This document shows positions 46,963 to 54,909 of a stretch of 64,000 nucleotides of DNA, piece by piece. The notes beneath the pieces were generated by a model. The model worked only from the letters and a program-made list of their open reading frames with translations. It was not told the origin of the DNA and searched no databases. The first letter of the stretch is position 1. The number at the start of each line of letters is the position of its first letter. A program made the translations under genes and the position numbers. Origin of the DNA: Hyphomonadaceae bacterium. Its GTDB lineage: Bacteria; Pseudomonadota; Alphaproteobacteria; Caulobacterales; Hyphomonadaceae. The DNA is taken from contig JANSYM010000001.1 of NCBI GenBank assembly GCA_024742355.1, positions 419,272 to 483,271 on the forward strand. The letters are read 5' to 3'.

Positions 46963-47010
46963 TGGAGCGGGCGATGAGATTCGAACTCACGACCCCAACC
47001 TTGGCAAGGT
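46963..47010 (-). other. 3' fragment of tRNA-Gly(GCC): probable attachment site of an integrated element
   Basis: On the minus strand this reads ACC-TTGCCAA-GGT (anticodon stem and loop with GCC), then TTGGGGTC, a T-arm GTGAG-TTCGAAT-CTCAT and the acceptor end CGCCCGC-T-CCA. It matches the 3' 45-48 nt of an alphaproteobacterial tRNA-Gly. The sequence 5' of the anticodon stem (to the right) has no D-arm or GCGGGCG acceptor partner, so the tRNA is not complete. Integrases commonly target exactly this 3' part of tRNA genes and leave a copy at the far end of the element. The orientation places the element to the right. The intact copy would lie beyond 64000. Confidence 0.8.
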
Positions 47011-47485
47011 CAGAATAAAGCCTAGATCGCTGTAATTGCGGTAGTTATCCGTAGTCAGTCGTGGTGTTTCGTTGCCCATTGATGGCGGGCGAAGGTGTTT
47101 GTCGTTGCCCAATCGTCGCCCAAGTACACTTTTCGTGTCTGGGGCTAAAACGCCATAAAATAGTCGTTCAGAACATTTCAATGAGATCATCGCTTTGTAT
47201 ATGGCGCTGACGCCAGCGGACCCCTGCCTTGGTAAAGTTCGCTGAGAAACTCTAATCTCTGAAACGATGGTAATTATTTGCGGTGGTCGCAGCCAATCTT
47301 TGTCCAACGTGGTAGATGGCGGCGTGTTTACGTGCTGCGTCGGGGCCAGTTCGTTGCTTGGTGGAATGGAGCGGGCCGATCGTCCTACTTTCGCATGTGG
47401 ACTTAGCGGCATGACTGCCAATACATACTTTCAGCCGAACAAATAGAGTTGGAGGGCAACGACCTCAGGACGAGATCGCGCGCAA
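47011..47485. other. 475-bp stretch without a supported gene
   Basis: An open frame runs through most of it on the minus strand (to 46987) and into the tRNA fragment, but it has no recognisable domain, no ribosome site and no integrase motif. Short imperfect repeats are visible (TAATT..GCGGT near 47033 and 47272; GATGGCGG near 47080 and 47316). Remnant integrase or arm-site DNA is possible but not shown. Confidence 0.4.
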
Positions 47486-47947
47486 TCAGGATAAGTTCTT
47501 CTGGATTTGTGCAAGAGTCTTGTTTACCAACGACAAATCGTTATCCGATATCGAGCTAAAAGCTTGATTTGCAACTTTTTGTGCCGCGTCGTCGAGCGGT
47601 TCTATACTCCCCAAGGCGATTTTCGTGGGAACGACTCGCCAGACACGTCGGTCATTCGGATCCAGAATTCGAGCCACAAATCCGTTTTTTTCCAGGTGAT
47701 CAATCAACGAGCCCATCGATGCACGTCCGATGTCCAACGCATCTGCGAGATCTGTTTGAGTGGGGGCTTTGAGTCTCAGTACACCAATCAGCGCGCGCCA
47801 TTGTGCGCGGCTCAGTCCCAGATGGCTCATTTCTACATCGTACAACGCCCGAAGGCGACGTGTTACATCACTAATTAAGAACGAAATTTCAATTCGAGGG
47901 TCTTCTTCACTAAGAAGGCTGTTTTGATTATCAACTTTATTGCTCAA
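47486..47947 (-). CDS. MarR family transcriptional regulator (copy 1)
   Basis: 153 residues. MarR winged-helix fold: ISDVTRRLRALYDVEMSHLGLSRAQWRALIGVLRLKAPTQTDLADALDIGRASMGSLIDHLEKNGFVARILDPNDRRVWRVVPT, with the wing RRVWRV. It closely resembles the MarR at 48364-48852 (by eye about half of residues identical). MarR proteins are usually repressors released by small aromatic or lipophilic ligands. The upstream DNA holds an inverted repeat (48014-48032), a hairpin terminator (48062-48090) and a promoter (48190-48219), so expression may be controlled by repression and by read-through. Confidence 0.93.
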   Translation of the reverse strand: MSNKVDNQNSLLSEEDPRIEISFLISDVTRRLRALYDVEMSHLGLSRAQWRALIGVLRLKAPTQTDLADALDIGRASMGSLIDHLEKNGFVARILDPNDRRVWRVVPTKIALGSIEPLDDAAQKVANQAFSSISDNDLSLVNKTLAQIQKNLS

Positions 47948-48013
47948 CGTGATAGCCGTCCATATCTAGTCTAATCCGTTTAGCGTCAGGCACCCTATGG
48001 TCAGCAAGTAATC

Positions 48014-48032
48014 GGTCAAAATGTCAATGACC
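48014..48032 (-). promoter_or_regulatory. inverted repeat GGTCA-N9-TGACC over a possible -35 box
   Basis: Perfect 5-bp arms separated by 9 nt; a TTGACA on the minus strand (48022-48027) lies inside. It is 67 nt upstream of the MarR copy 1 start and could be a self-control operator. No good -10 box was found at the right distance. The same arm pattern and spacing (GGCCA-N9-TGGCC) occurs at 58842-58860. Confidence 0.5.
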
Positions 48033-48061
48033 AAAATCTTACACTAAAAAAATGAATAAAC

Positions 48062-48090
48062 AAAAAAAAAGGGCGGGGAAACCCCCGCCC
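48062..48090 (-). terminator. strong minus-strand terminator upstream of MarR copy 1
   Basis: On the minus strand: GGGCGGGG-GTTT-CCCCGCCC followed by nine T. The 8-bp all-GC stem and U-run are textbook. It lies between the promoter at 48190-48219 and the MarR gene that starts at 47947, so it either ends a short RNA of about 115-120 nt or acts as an attenuator for the MarR gene. Confidence 0.92.
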
Positions 48091-48189
48091 GGGAAGAAAA
48101 AAGACTCACACGCTGGAAGAAATATCCAGACATGGAGCAAAAATGAAAACAGCATAATCCAATTTAAATTGGACGCGATTTTCAAATGT

Positions 48190-48219
48190 ATTAGTATGAG
48201 TGCATACGATATATGTCAA
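48190..48219 (-). promoter_or_regulatory. minus-strand promoter with embedded palindrome (unit A)
   Basis: On the minus strand: TTGACA (48219-48214), 17-nt spacer, TACTAA (48196-48191). The 14-bp palindrome GTATG-CACT-CATAC occupies 48194-48207, starting 6 nt after the -35 box and sharing TAC with the -10 box. The same layout is found at 58142-58170. A second perfect palindrome, CCAATTTAAATTGG, lies at 48159-48172 just inside the transcribed part. A repressor bound here would block RNA polymerase; a MarR protein is the best local candidate. The remaining DNA of the 48091-48363 gap shows no convincing gene. Confidence 0.75.
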
Positions 48220-48363
48220 TGGAGTAACTGAGCTCCTTGCTCGACGCAACGCGAGCGCATCGAGGCTGGAAGCAGTTTCGGGTTCACTCTTTACTTCACA
48301 GATGCTGAATTCCTGACGATTTCACGCTTAGTCTCGACTGGGACTGACGCAGGAAACTTGTAT

Positions 48364-48852
48364 TTACGGACCACTTGCCATCTTCCGGATTATCAGGTTC
48401 TGCCTAACGATTTGAATTACCGACGAAGCTGCTTTTATCTCCTGTCGGGACAATCCAGCAAAAGCTGCGTCGGTCACGCGCTCAGCCAGTTGAGCGATCT
48501 CTTCTGATCGCTCCAATGCGAACTTTGTCGGCTTTACCCGCCAAATACGACGATCCCGAGTGTCCGCTTCGCGCAATACATAGCCCGATTTCTCCAATTG
48601 ATCGATGAGTGCGCCCACGGATGGACGGGCAACTTCCAGCGCATCGGCGAGCTCTGTCTGAGACGGCGTCTTCAGCCTCAAAACATAAATTAGGGCATGC
48701 CACTGAGAACGAGTGAGCCCCAAATGCTCCATTTCCTGGTCAAAAGCCGTTCGCAACAAGCGCGTGACTTCTGCCAACAAAAAACTGAGATTCACTCTGT
48801 CATCGGCGCCCATGCGTTTGGCGAAGTTGTTCCCGGTAATGAGTTCCATCAA
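48364..48852 (-). CDS. MarR family transcriptional regulator (copy 2)
   Basis: 162 residues; ATG codons at 48852 and 48849. The fold and DNA-recognition helix are as in copy 1: LSFLLAEVTRLLRTAFDQEMEHLGLTRSQWHALIYVLRLKTPSQTELADALEVARPSVGALIDQLEKSGYVLREADTRDRRIWRVKPT. It is divergent from the hydrolase/thioesterase/RND operon with only 78 nt between starts, so it most likely represses that operon and itself from the shared palindrome at 48879-48892. Confidence 0.94.
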   Translation of the reverse strand: MMELITGNNFAKRMGADDRVNLSFLLAEVTRLLRTAFDQEMEHLGLTRSQWHALIYVLRLKTPSQTELADALEVARPSVGALIDQLEKSGYVLREADTRDRRIWRVKPTKFALERSEEIAQLAERVTDAAFAGLSRQEIKAASSVIQIVRQNLIIRKMASGP

Positions 48853-48866
48853 AAACCTTATCCCGA

Positions 48867-48895
48867 TTTACTTTATTGGTAAGGTACATTACAAT
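48867..48895 (+). promoter_or_regulatory. promoter and palindromic operator of the hydrolase/RND operon
   Basis: TTTACT (48867-48872), 17-nt spacer, TACAAT (48890-48895). The imperfect palindrome GTAAG-GTAC-ATTAC (48879-48892) begins 6 nt after the -35 box and overlaps the -10 box, the same geometry as the palindromes of the minus-strand promoters at 48190-48219 and 58142-58170. The divergent MarR copy 2 promoter must overlap this site. Confidence 0.65.
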
Positions 48896-48930
48896 CAGGA
48901 TAATTACAATAAGTTTTGAGGAAGCCCGGT

Positions 48931-49809
48931 ATGGAAATGCACGATAATCCGGATCGAAAAATCGAAGCAAACGGCCTAACACTAGCCTGCTCCGTTTATG
49001 GGCGGGGAACCGCGCCAGTTGTAATCTTTGCTCACGGAGGCGGCCAGACCCGATACGCTTGGAAGGGCGCAGCCAAGTCACTTGGAGAGCAGGGCTTCCA
49101 ATCTGTGGCTCTAGACCTTCGCGGACACGGCGATAGCGAATGGGCCAAAGACGGCGACTATTCCTTGGAAGCGTTCGGTCATGACCTCATTGCCGTTGCC
49201 GACGAATTTGAACTTGAAGGGCGTGCGCCTCACATTGTCGGAGCATCGCTCGGCGGTCTTGGAGCAATCGTTGCGGCAGGAATACTGAAACCCGGAGCTT
49301 TTTCCTCGGTCACTTTAGTCGACATTACACCAAATATGGAAGCAAGCGGTGTAGCGAAAGTTGTCGGATTCATGGGAAAGCACAGCATGGAGGGATTTTC
49401 ATCGTTGGATGAGGCTGCAGATGTTATTGCACAATACATGCCGCACAGACCCCGGCCCAAGGATCTCGAAGGCTTACGAAAAAACCTTCGTCAAGACCAA
49501 GACGGGCGCTGGCGTTGGCATTGGGACCCAGCTTTCATTCAAGGTGTCATGAGCCGCTCTGCAGTTGGGCGGGTCGGCGACTTAGAGCAGTCGGTTCGAA
49601 ACATAAAAGTCCCAATTCATTTGGTGCGAGGGCGGATGAGTGAACTAGTCTCCGATGCCTCGGTGGAAGCTTTTAGGGCTCTGGCGCCCACGGCCCACTT
49701 TACGGATGTCGCTGATGCGCGCCACATGGTTGCTGGAGATAAAAATGATGTGTTCACGGCCGCTGTCAGTGAATTTCTGAGCCAACGTTCAGAAGGTGTT
49801 GAAGCATGA
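48931..49809 (+). CDS. alpha/beta hydrolase
   Basis: 292 residues from ATG 48931 (GAGGAAG upstream). Oxyanion HGGGQTRYAW near residue 35, strand-turn VALDLRGHGDSEW, nucleophile elbow GASLGG (Ser about 104) and catalytic His in DARHMVAGD near the C-terminus. No signal peptide, so cytosolic. The cap region (residues 125-190) is of the epoxide-hydrolase/esterase/lactonase type. The substrate is unknown; genes in the operon (thioesterase, RND pump) suggest a lipophilic ester, lactone or acyl compound. First gene of a four-gene operon with 4-nt overlaps. Confidence 0.92.
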   Translation: MEMHDNPDRKIEANGLTLACSVYGRGTAPVVIFAHGGGQTRYAWKGAAKSLGEQGFQSVALDLRGHGDSEWAKDGDYSLEAFGHDLIAVADEFELEGRAPHIVGASLGGLGAIVAAGILKPGAFSSVTLVDITPNMEASGVAKVVGFMGKHSMEGFSSLDEAADVIAQYMPHRPRPKDLEGLRKNLRQDQDGRWRWHWDPAFIQGVMSRSAVGRVGDLEQSVRNIKVPIHLVRGRMSELVSDASVEAFRALAPTAHFTDVADARHMVAGDKNDVFTAAVSEFLSQRSEGVEA

Positions 49810-50228
49810 GCGCTACTCTGCCTGATCTCGCTTTCGTTCAGCAGGCATTAGAAGCGGCTCCGTTTCACCGCTGGCTCGGACTCACTGTGACCGAATCGGG
49901 CGCGGATGAAATCAAACTGTCCATGCCTTGGCGCGACGAACTCGTATCAAACCCGAAGGTAAAGTCGGCGCATGGCGGTGTGCTCGCCGCGCTCATCGAC
50001 CTGACCGGTTTTTACGCGTTGATTGCGACCGGAAATATGCCTCTAGCAACCGCAGATTTACGTGTTGATTATCATCAACTTGCAACACCTGGCCCGCTTA
50101 CAATTGTCGGCAAGGTGGTTCGCCTTGGAAGTACCCTATCCGTGGCGGACGCCAGTGTTTTAAGCAGCGACGGCGATTTGCTTTCGAGTGGCAGAGGCGC
50201 TTATCGCATGCATAGGCGGTCATCATGA
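49806..50228 (+). CDS. PaaI-family hotdog thioesterase
   Basis: 140 residues. Hotdog fold with the PaaI-type phrase HRWLGLTVTESGADEIKLSMPWRDELVSNPKVKSAHGGVLAALIDLTGFYAL, where Asp of LIDLTG is the usual catalytic acid and HGG is the oxyanion turn, then ADLRVDYHQLATPG. It hydrolyses acyl-CoA thioesters, often aromatic ones. It overlaps the hydrolase stop and the RND adaptor start by 4 nt each (ATGA). Confidence 0.92.
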   Translation: MSATLPDLAFVQQALEAAPFHRWLGLTVTESGADEIKLSMPWRDELVSNPKVKSAHGGVLAALIDLTGFYALIATGNMPLATADLRVDYHQLATPGPLTIVGKVVRLGSTLSVADASVLSSDGDLLSSGRGAYRMHRRSS

Positions 50229-51337
50229 ACCGGTATATGTTTTTCCGCGCACTTGTTTTGGTGTTCCTATTTGCGTCCTGTTCGAATGAACCCTCTCCGG
50301 AACAAACGGCCGCGGCGACTGCAGAGCCACCTAAAATTACCGCACCGATTAAGGTTGAAACGATCGTCGTCGAGCGAACAGACTTAGCTGAGCCACTCAT
50401 CGCATCAGGAACAATTGCGGCAAAGCAAACGAGCAATATCGGCGTGCTGTCGCAAGGTGTGGTCGAAAAATTTCATGTCAGAGTTGGTGACCGCGTGACA
50501 AAAGGCCAGGCATTGTTTCAGACGCGACGCATCGACTATGAACAACGACTTTCTGAAGCGGAAGCTCAACTTGATATCGCAATTGCGGAGTCGGCGAATG
50601 CCGAAAGTGCCTTCAAGAGATATTCTGTTCTCGTCAATGATGGGGCAGTTTCACGCGCCGCATACGAAGAGGTTCAGACAACATTCCAGATTGCGACATC
50701 GAATGTCACGCTCCGTCGCACTCAAGTCGCCGCTGCACGGCAAGCGCTAGATGACACGATTGTTCGCGCGCCCTTCAATGGTGCTGTGACAGCTCGCTAC
50801 ATCGACGAAGGCGTGTTCATGGCAAATAGTTTCTCTGGAATGGGCAATTCGGCGGTCCTTCAAATACAAGAGTGCGAGATCGCAGCCGGGATCCTATTTG
50901 CGCCGGAGTCGGAAGTTGGTCGGTTGCGTCTTGGCTTGCCTGGAAACCTCTATGTCGATGGCCGGAGCGCACCTATCCCGTCAGACATCATTATTTTAAA
51001 TGATCGCGTTGATCCGCAAGCACGAACCGTCGAGTTCAGAATGGCATTTTTGAATGAGGGATGCGCCGTGCGGGCGGGGCAATCAGTACGGGCGGAAGTG
51101 AGCGTTGACCCACGTCCAGCACTTGTTTTGCCGAGAGCAGCGCTTCAGGGCTCGAGCACTTCTCCCTATGTCTTTAAAGTTGATGGTGACAGTGCCCGAC
51201 GCGCATCGGTTAGGTTTCGAGATATTGATGCAGTTCGAATTGAAATTCTATCGGGCGTGAGTGAATCCGACTTAATTATTGTCGGCCCTCTAGATGCGAT
51301 GCGTGACGGTACGAAAGTGGAGATCGACGCCTCATGA
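50225..51337 (+). CDS. RND efflux periplasmic adaptor lipoprotein (MFP)
   Basis: 370 residues. Lipobox LFASC (Cys 19) follows a short signal. Biotinyl-lipoyl-like strands (GVVEKFHVRVGDRVTKGQALFQ), an alpha-hairpin (YEQRLSEAEAQLDIAIAESANAESAF...QVAAARQALDDTIVRAPFNGAVTARYIDEGVFM) and beta-barrel domain are in the normal order. It links the inner-membrane pump to an outer-membrane channel. No outer-membrane factor gene follows, so a housekeeping TolC would be used. It overlaps both neighbours by 4 nt. Confidence 0.94.
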   Translation: MNRYMFFRALVLVFLFASCSNEPSPEQTAAATAEPPKITAPIKVETIVVERTDLAEPLIASGTIAAKQTSNIGVLSQGVVEKFHVRVGDRVTKGQALFQTRRIDYEQRLSEAEAQLDIAIAESANAESAFKRYSVLVNDGAVSRAAYEEVQTTFQIATSNVTLRRTQVAAARQALDDTIVRAPFNGAVTARYIDEGVFMANSFSGMGNSAVLQIQECEIAAGILFAPESEVGRLRLGLPGNLYVDGRSAPIPSDIIILNDRVDPQARTVEFRMAFLNEGCAVRAGQSVRAEVSVDPRPALVLPRAALQGSSTSPYVFKVDGDSARRASVRFRDIDAVRIEILSGVSESDLIIVGPLDAMRDGTKVEIDAS

Positions 51338-54300
51338 TGGGGATCGTCAAGACCTCTATTCGGCGTCCGGTTTTCGCTGTTATGATGATCGCCGCGCTCG
51401 TTGGACTTGGATGGATTTCCATTGGCCGACTGGGTGTCGATCTGTTTCCAAACGTGGAATTCCCGTACGTTTCTGTCACGACAACACTTGAGGGTGCTTC
51501 GCCCGAAACGATAGAATCTGAAGTGACAGATATTATCGAAGAAAACGTCAACACGATTGATGGGATCGAAAGCCTCCAGTCGTTCAGTACCGAAGGCGTT
51601 TCGAGTATCTTAGTCGAGTTTGCGTTGACAACCGATATCAACGTCAAAGTCCAAGATGTCCGAGATAAAGTTCAACTCGCATTGGCTGAATTGCCGAGCG
51701 ACGTTGATCCACCTGTCGTCGATAAAGTCGATCCCGATGCTGCACCCATCATATCGGTTATGATTGCCGGTGATATCCCGATCCGGGAGATTACTGCTTT
51801 CGCCGATGATATTGCCAAAGAAGAGATTCAACGCATCAGGGGCGTAGGATCGGTGTCGATTGTTGGTGGACGCGACCGGGCTATCCGAGTTTGGCTTGAC
51901 AACAACCGGATGCGATCTTTCGGAGTGACTGCGGATGATGTTCGCATGGCTATTCAGAGTGAGCATGCTGAGCTTCCAGGTGGGAGGCTAGAAGTTGCCG
52001 GTGGCACACGAGAGTTCGGCGTCAAAACGCTGGCTGAGGCAACGACGCCAGCAGGTTTTGCAGATCTACCCGTGGCGTATCGAGAAAACGGCGTTGCAAT
52101 TCATGTTGGCGATGTCGCAAGAATGGAAGATGGTTTGGAGGACGAACGCTCCGCGGCCTTCCTCAACGGTCGGCGCGGTGTCTCGCTTGATGTTCGCAAG
52201 CAATCCGGTCGAAACACTGTTGAGGTTTCGCGTGCCGTAAAGTCAGCAGCCGAGCGTTTGCGGACCATCGCTCCGGACGGTGTGGAGATTGTCGTCACAC
52301 GCGACGTTTCGAAATTTGTAGAGAGTTCGATCAAGGACGTCGGACATGACTTGCAGATCGCGATTGGACTGGTGGTCGCCGTAACATTTATCTTCCTTTT
52401 GAATGTTCGCGCGACCCTTATCGTTGCTATTGCGATCCCGACCTCTTTGGTGGCGACCTTTTTCGGCTTCTATTTGATGGGCTTCACGATCAACGTGCTG
52501 ACCTTGCTTGCGCTGACCGTTGCGATTGGGCTGCTGGTTGATGATGCCATCGTCGTTATTGAATCCGTCACCACGGAGCTCGAGAACGGCAAGCCCCCCA
52601 TGCAGGCGGCTTATGACGGTACGAAAAAGGTAGGATTGGCGGTCTTGGCCGGAACGGCGGCGACGCTCGCAGTTTTCGTTCCCATCGCCTTTATGAGCGG
52701 TATCGTTGGGCGATTTTTCTTCCAGTACGGCTTGGCCATCGTCTTCTCGGTAACCGTTTCCCTGATCGTAGCTTTGACACTGACACCCATGTTGGCGTCG
52801 CGAATTCTTAAGCATGGCAAAACCGCATTCTGGCTCCGCCCGATAGAATCGCTGTGGGATGGAGTTGATCGTGTCTATGGGCACATCGTCTCATGGGCGG
52901 TGACCCTTCGATATCCTGTGCTGCTTTTGGCCGCTGGATCGGTGATTGTCGGCGGCTGGTATGCTGCGCGCGTGCCGTCGGGCTTTACGTCAAAAGCAGA
53001 CAGAAGCGAGTTTCAAGGTACAATCGAACTTCCATTAGGCATTGGAATTACTGCTTCTAGTGACGTCGCAAACGATGTTGCGAGGTCATTGCTGGACGTT
53101 GAGCATATTGAAGATATCTTCATCACGATTGGCGCGGGTGCACAAAGCGATACGAATGTATTGTCCCTTTATGCATCTCTCACTCCAAAGTCTGACCGCG
53201 CAAAATCTCAATTTGTGATTATGGACGAAGCTCGCGCTGCAATTGCATCGGCGGCGCCAACTGCAGTCAAGACATCTGTGCTCGAGGTTCCGTGGGTGGG
53301 GGGAACAGGTTCTGGCGGAACGGACATCGATCTAATTTTGAAGGGGCCGAATCTGGAGGAAATTGCTGGATACGCAGACGAACTGGTGCAGCGAATGCGG
53401 GCGCACAGTGCGTTTTCTGATCCTCGCACCAGTTATCAATCGGGACGGCCTGAAGCACAAATCCTCTTCAATCGACTTCGCGCAGGAGATCAAGGTGTTT
53501 CAGCGCGCACCCTCGCGTCCACATCCCGTATTGCACTGGGTGGTCTCAACGTCGCGAGCTTTGAAGATGGCGGGAAGCGTTATGATGTCCGCTTGAGATT
53601 GGACGACCTTCAGCGCGAAACCATTAGCGATCTGTCTCGTGTTCAAGTGCGCGGCGTAGACGGTCGTCTCGTGGATGTTGGGTCAGTTGCAAAGATACAG
53701 TTTGCGTCCGGACCTGCGCAGATCGACAGAAAAGATCGTTCTCGGAAAGTGTCCGTTTTGGCGATCACGGCAACAGGGTCGTCCTTGGGCGAAGCTTCCG
53801 GCGCACTGCTCCAGATGATTGAGGATGTGCCTCCACCGCCTGGCATCACGTTCGAAATGGGGGGTATGGCGAAGAGCATGGCAGAGACTGCAGTCGCAAT
53901 CGGTTTTGCACTGCTATTCGCCTTCATTGTTCTCTACATGGTGCTGGCGAGCCAATTCAATTCTTTCGTCCAACCTCTAATCATCATGCTGACCGCACCG
54001 CTTAGTTTTTCCGGTGCGTTCGCAGGTCTTTACTACTTTGGATTGGAATCGTCTTTGTTTGCTCAGATCGGCCTAATTGGGCTGATGGGTATCGTGATGA
54101 AAAATGGCATTCTGCTTGTCGACCGCGCCAATCAGCTCATGGCAGAAGGCGTGCCTAGCGGCGATGCAATCAGACGAGCCTGTCCTGAACGCCTTCGCCC
54201 AGTATTAATGACAGCTCTTTCTGCGATCTTCGGGATGGTTCCTGTTGCCTTGGCGACATCAGATGGTGCCGAATGGAGAAACGCTTTGGGAGCATTGCTC

Positions 54301-54477
54301 ATTGGCGGCTTGTCCACGTCAACAATATTGACGCTTCTTGTTGTTCCGGCTGCGTACATGATCCCAGGAGACGTCGCTAATATTGCCAAGTGGATTTGGC
54401 GACTTCCCTCCAGGGTGTTGTCACCTAAACCGGGTGCAGGTAGTTCTCGCGATCAGGTACGCCAGTTCGAGCAGTAA
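51334..54477 (+). CDS. RND family efflux permease
   Basis: 1047 residues, full length. Twelve helices with two large periplasmic loops. N-terminus IVKTSIRRPVFAVMMIAALVGLGWISIGRLGVDLFPNVEFPYVSVTTTLEGASPETIESEVT is typical of the HAE-1/ hydrophobe branch. Proton relay aspartates are in AIGLLVDDAIVVIE (TM4), with matching Lys region GLMGIVMKNGILLVDRANQL in TM10. The pump exports lipophilic compounds powered by the proton gradient. It is the last gene of the operon with hydrolase, thioesterase and adaptor. Confidence 0.96.
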   Translation: MMGIVKTSIRRPVFAVMMIAALVGLGWISIGRLGVDLFPNVEFPYVSVTTTLEGASPETIESEVTDIIEENVNTIDGIESLQSFSTEGVSSILVEFALTTDINVKVQDVRDKVQLALAELPSDVDPPVVDKVDPDAAPIISVMIAGDIPIREITAFADDIAKEEIQRIRGVGSVSIVGGRDRAIRVWLDNNRMRSFGVTADDVRMAIQSEHAELPGGRLEVAGGTREFGVKTLAEATTPAGFADLPVAYRENGVAIHVGDVARMEDGLEDERSAAFLNGRRGVSLDVRKQSGRNTVEVSRAVKSAAERLRTIAPDGVEIVVTRDVSKFVESSIKDVGHDLQIAIGLVVAVTFIFLLNVRATLIVAIAIPTSLVATFFGFYLMGFTINVLTLLALTVAIGLLVDDAIVVIESVTTELENGKPPMQAAYDGTKKVGLAVLAGTAATLAVFVPIAFMSGIVGRFFFQYGLAIVFSVTVSLIVALTLTPMLASRILKHGKTAFWLRPIESLWDGVDRVYGHIVSWAVTLRYPVLLLAAGSVIVGGWYAARVPSGFTSKADRSEFQGTIELPLGIGITASSDVANDVARSLLDVEHIEDIFITIGAGAQSDTNVLSLYASLTPKSDRAKSQFVIMDEARAAIASAAPTAVKTSVLEVPWVGGTGSGGTDIDLILKGPNLEEIAGYADELVQRMRAHSAFSDPRTSYQSGRPEAQILFNRLRAGDQGVSARTLASTSRIALGGLNVASFEDGGKRYDVRLRLDDLQRETISDLSRVQVRGVDGRLVDVGSVAKIQFASGPAQIDRKDRSRKVSVLAITATGSSLGEASGALLQMIEDVPPPPGITFEMGGMAKSMAETAVAIGFALLFAFIVLYMVLASQFNSFVQPLIIMLTAPLSFSGAFAGLYYFGLESSLFAQIGLIGLMGIVMKNGILLVDRANQLMAEGVPSGDAIRRACPERLRPVLMTALSAIFGMVPVALATSDGAEWRNALGALLIGGLSTSTILTLLVVPAAYMIPGDVANIAKWIWRLPSRVLSPKPGAGSSRDQVRQFEQ

Positions 54478-54842
54478 CTAGAGATCGATGCTAGAAAACT
54501 GTGTCTCGAGGGCTCGGAAAAGCAACCGATGGTTTTTGGCGAAGGTACTTTTGGCCCCTCTATATAGAGGGGGGTGAGTGCAAGCACTTCGGCAGAAACC
54601 GGAATCCGGACCGCTCTTCGATTCGGGTGTGGAAAAGTCGAAGCGCAGCTAGGGTTGGGACCCAATGGCTGCCTTGTTAACTGGGTGTTTCAGTTGAGCA
54701 CATTCTCGAAACGCTTAAGCGGATTCTATTATGACCAAACAGAGGACAAAGTCAGCGTCCCGTTTCCAATCTGAACAACGTTGCCGCGGAACAAACGCTC
54801 ACCGTTTGCATAACGAACTTCGATGCGTTGCCAAAAGAAGAT
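54478..54842. other. 365-bp gap with a perfect palindrome
   Basis: No supported gene. CCCCTCTATATAGAGGGG at 54555-54572 is an 18-bp perfect palindrome, 78 nt past the RND permease stop. As RNA it would fold into a tight stem, but there is no U-run, so it is not a standard terminator; it could be a weak terminator or protein site. A 66-residue frame at 54574-54774 has no recognisable features. Confidence 0.5.
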
Positions 54843-54866
54843 GAGCGATTGCATTTGCAATCGCTC
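54843..54866 (-). terminator. hairpin terminator after the minus-strand TonB receptor
   Basis: GAGCGATTGC / GCAATCGCTC, 10-bp perfect stem with a 4-nt loop. On the minus strand it is followed by ATCTTCTTTTGG, a broken T-run. It lies 44 nt past the receptor stop at 54910. Confidence 0.75.
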
Positions 54867-54909
54867 ACTCGAATGGCCTTGTTTCAAAGACTTTGACGGT
54901 CAGGGGAGG

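Noticed and set aside
46963..47010. Complete tRNA-Gly gene
   Set aside because: No D-arm or 5' acceptor strand upstream of the anticodon stem, so it cannot be a functional tRNA.
46987..47421. 144-codon open frame on the minus strand running into the tRNA fragment
   Set aside because: No integrase or other motif, no ribosome site, biased composition; probably chance or a decayed gene. Kept only as a gap description.
48062..48155. Hydrophobic frame in unit A (MLFSFLLHVW...)
   Set aside because: It has no convincing ribosome site and no stop before the terminator, so it is not listed as a gene; only the similarity in character to the unit B frame is noted.
54574..54774. 66-codon frame after the RND permease
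   Set aside because: No domain, no ribosome site, in a gap with palindrome and terminator.
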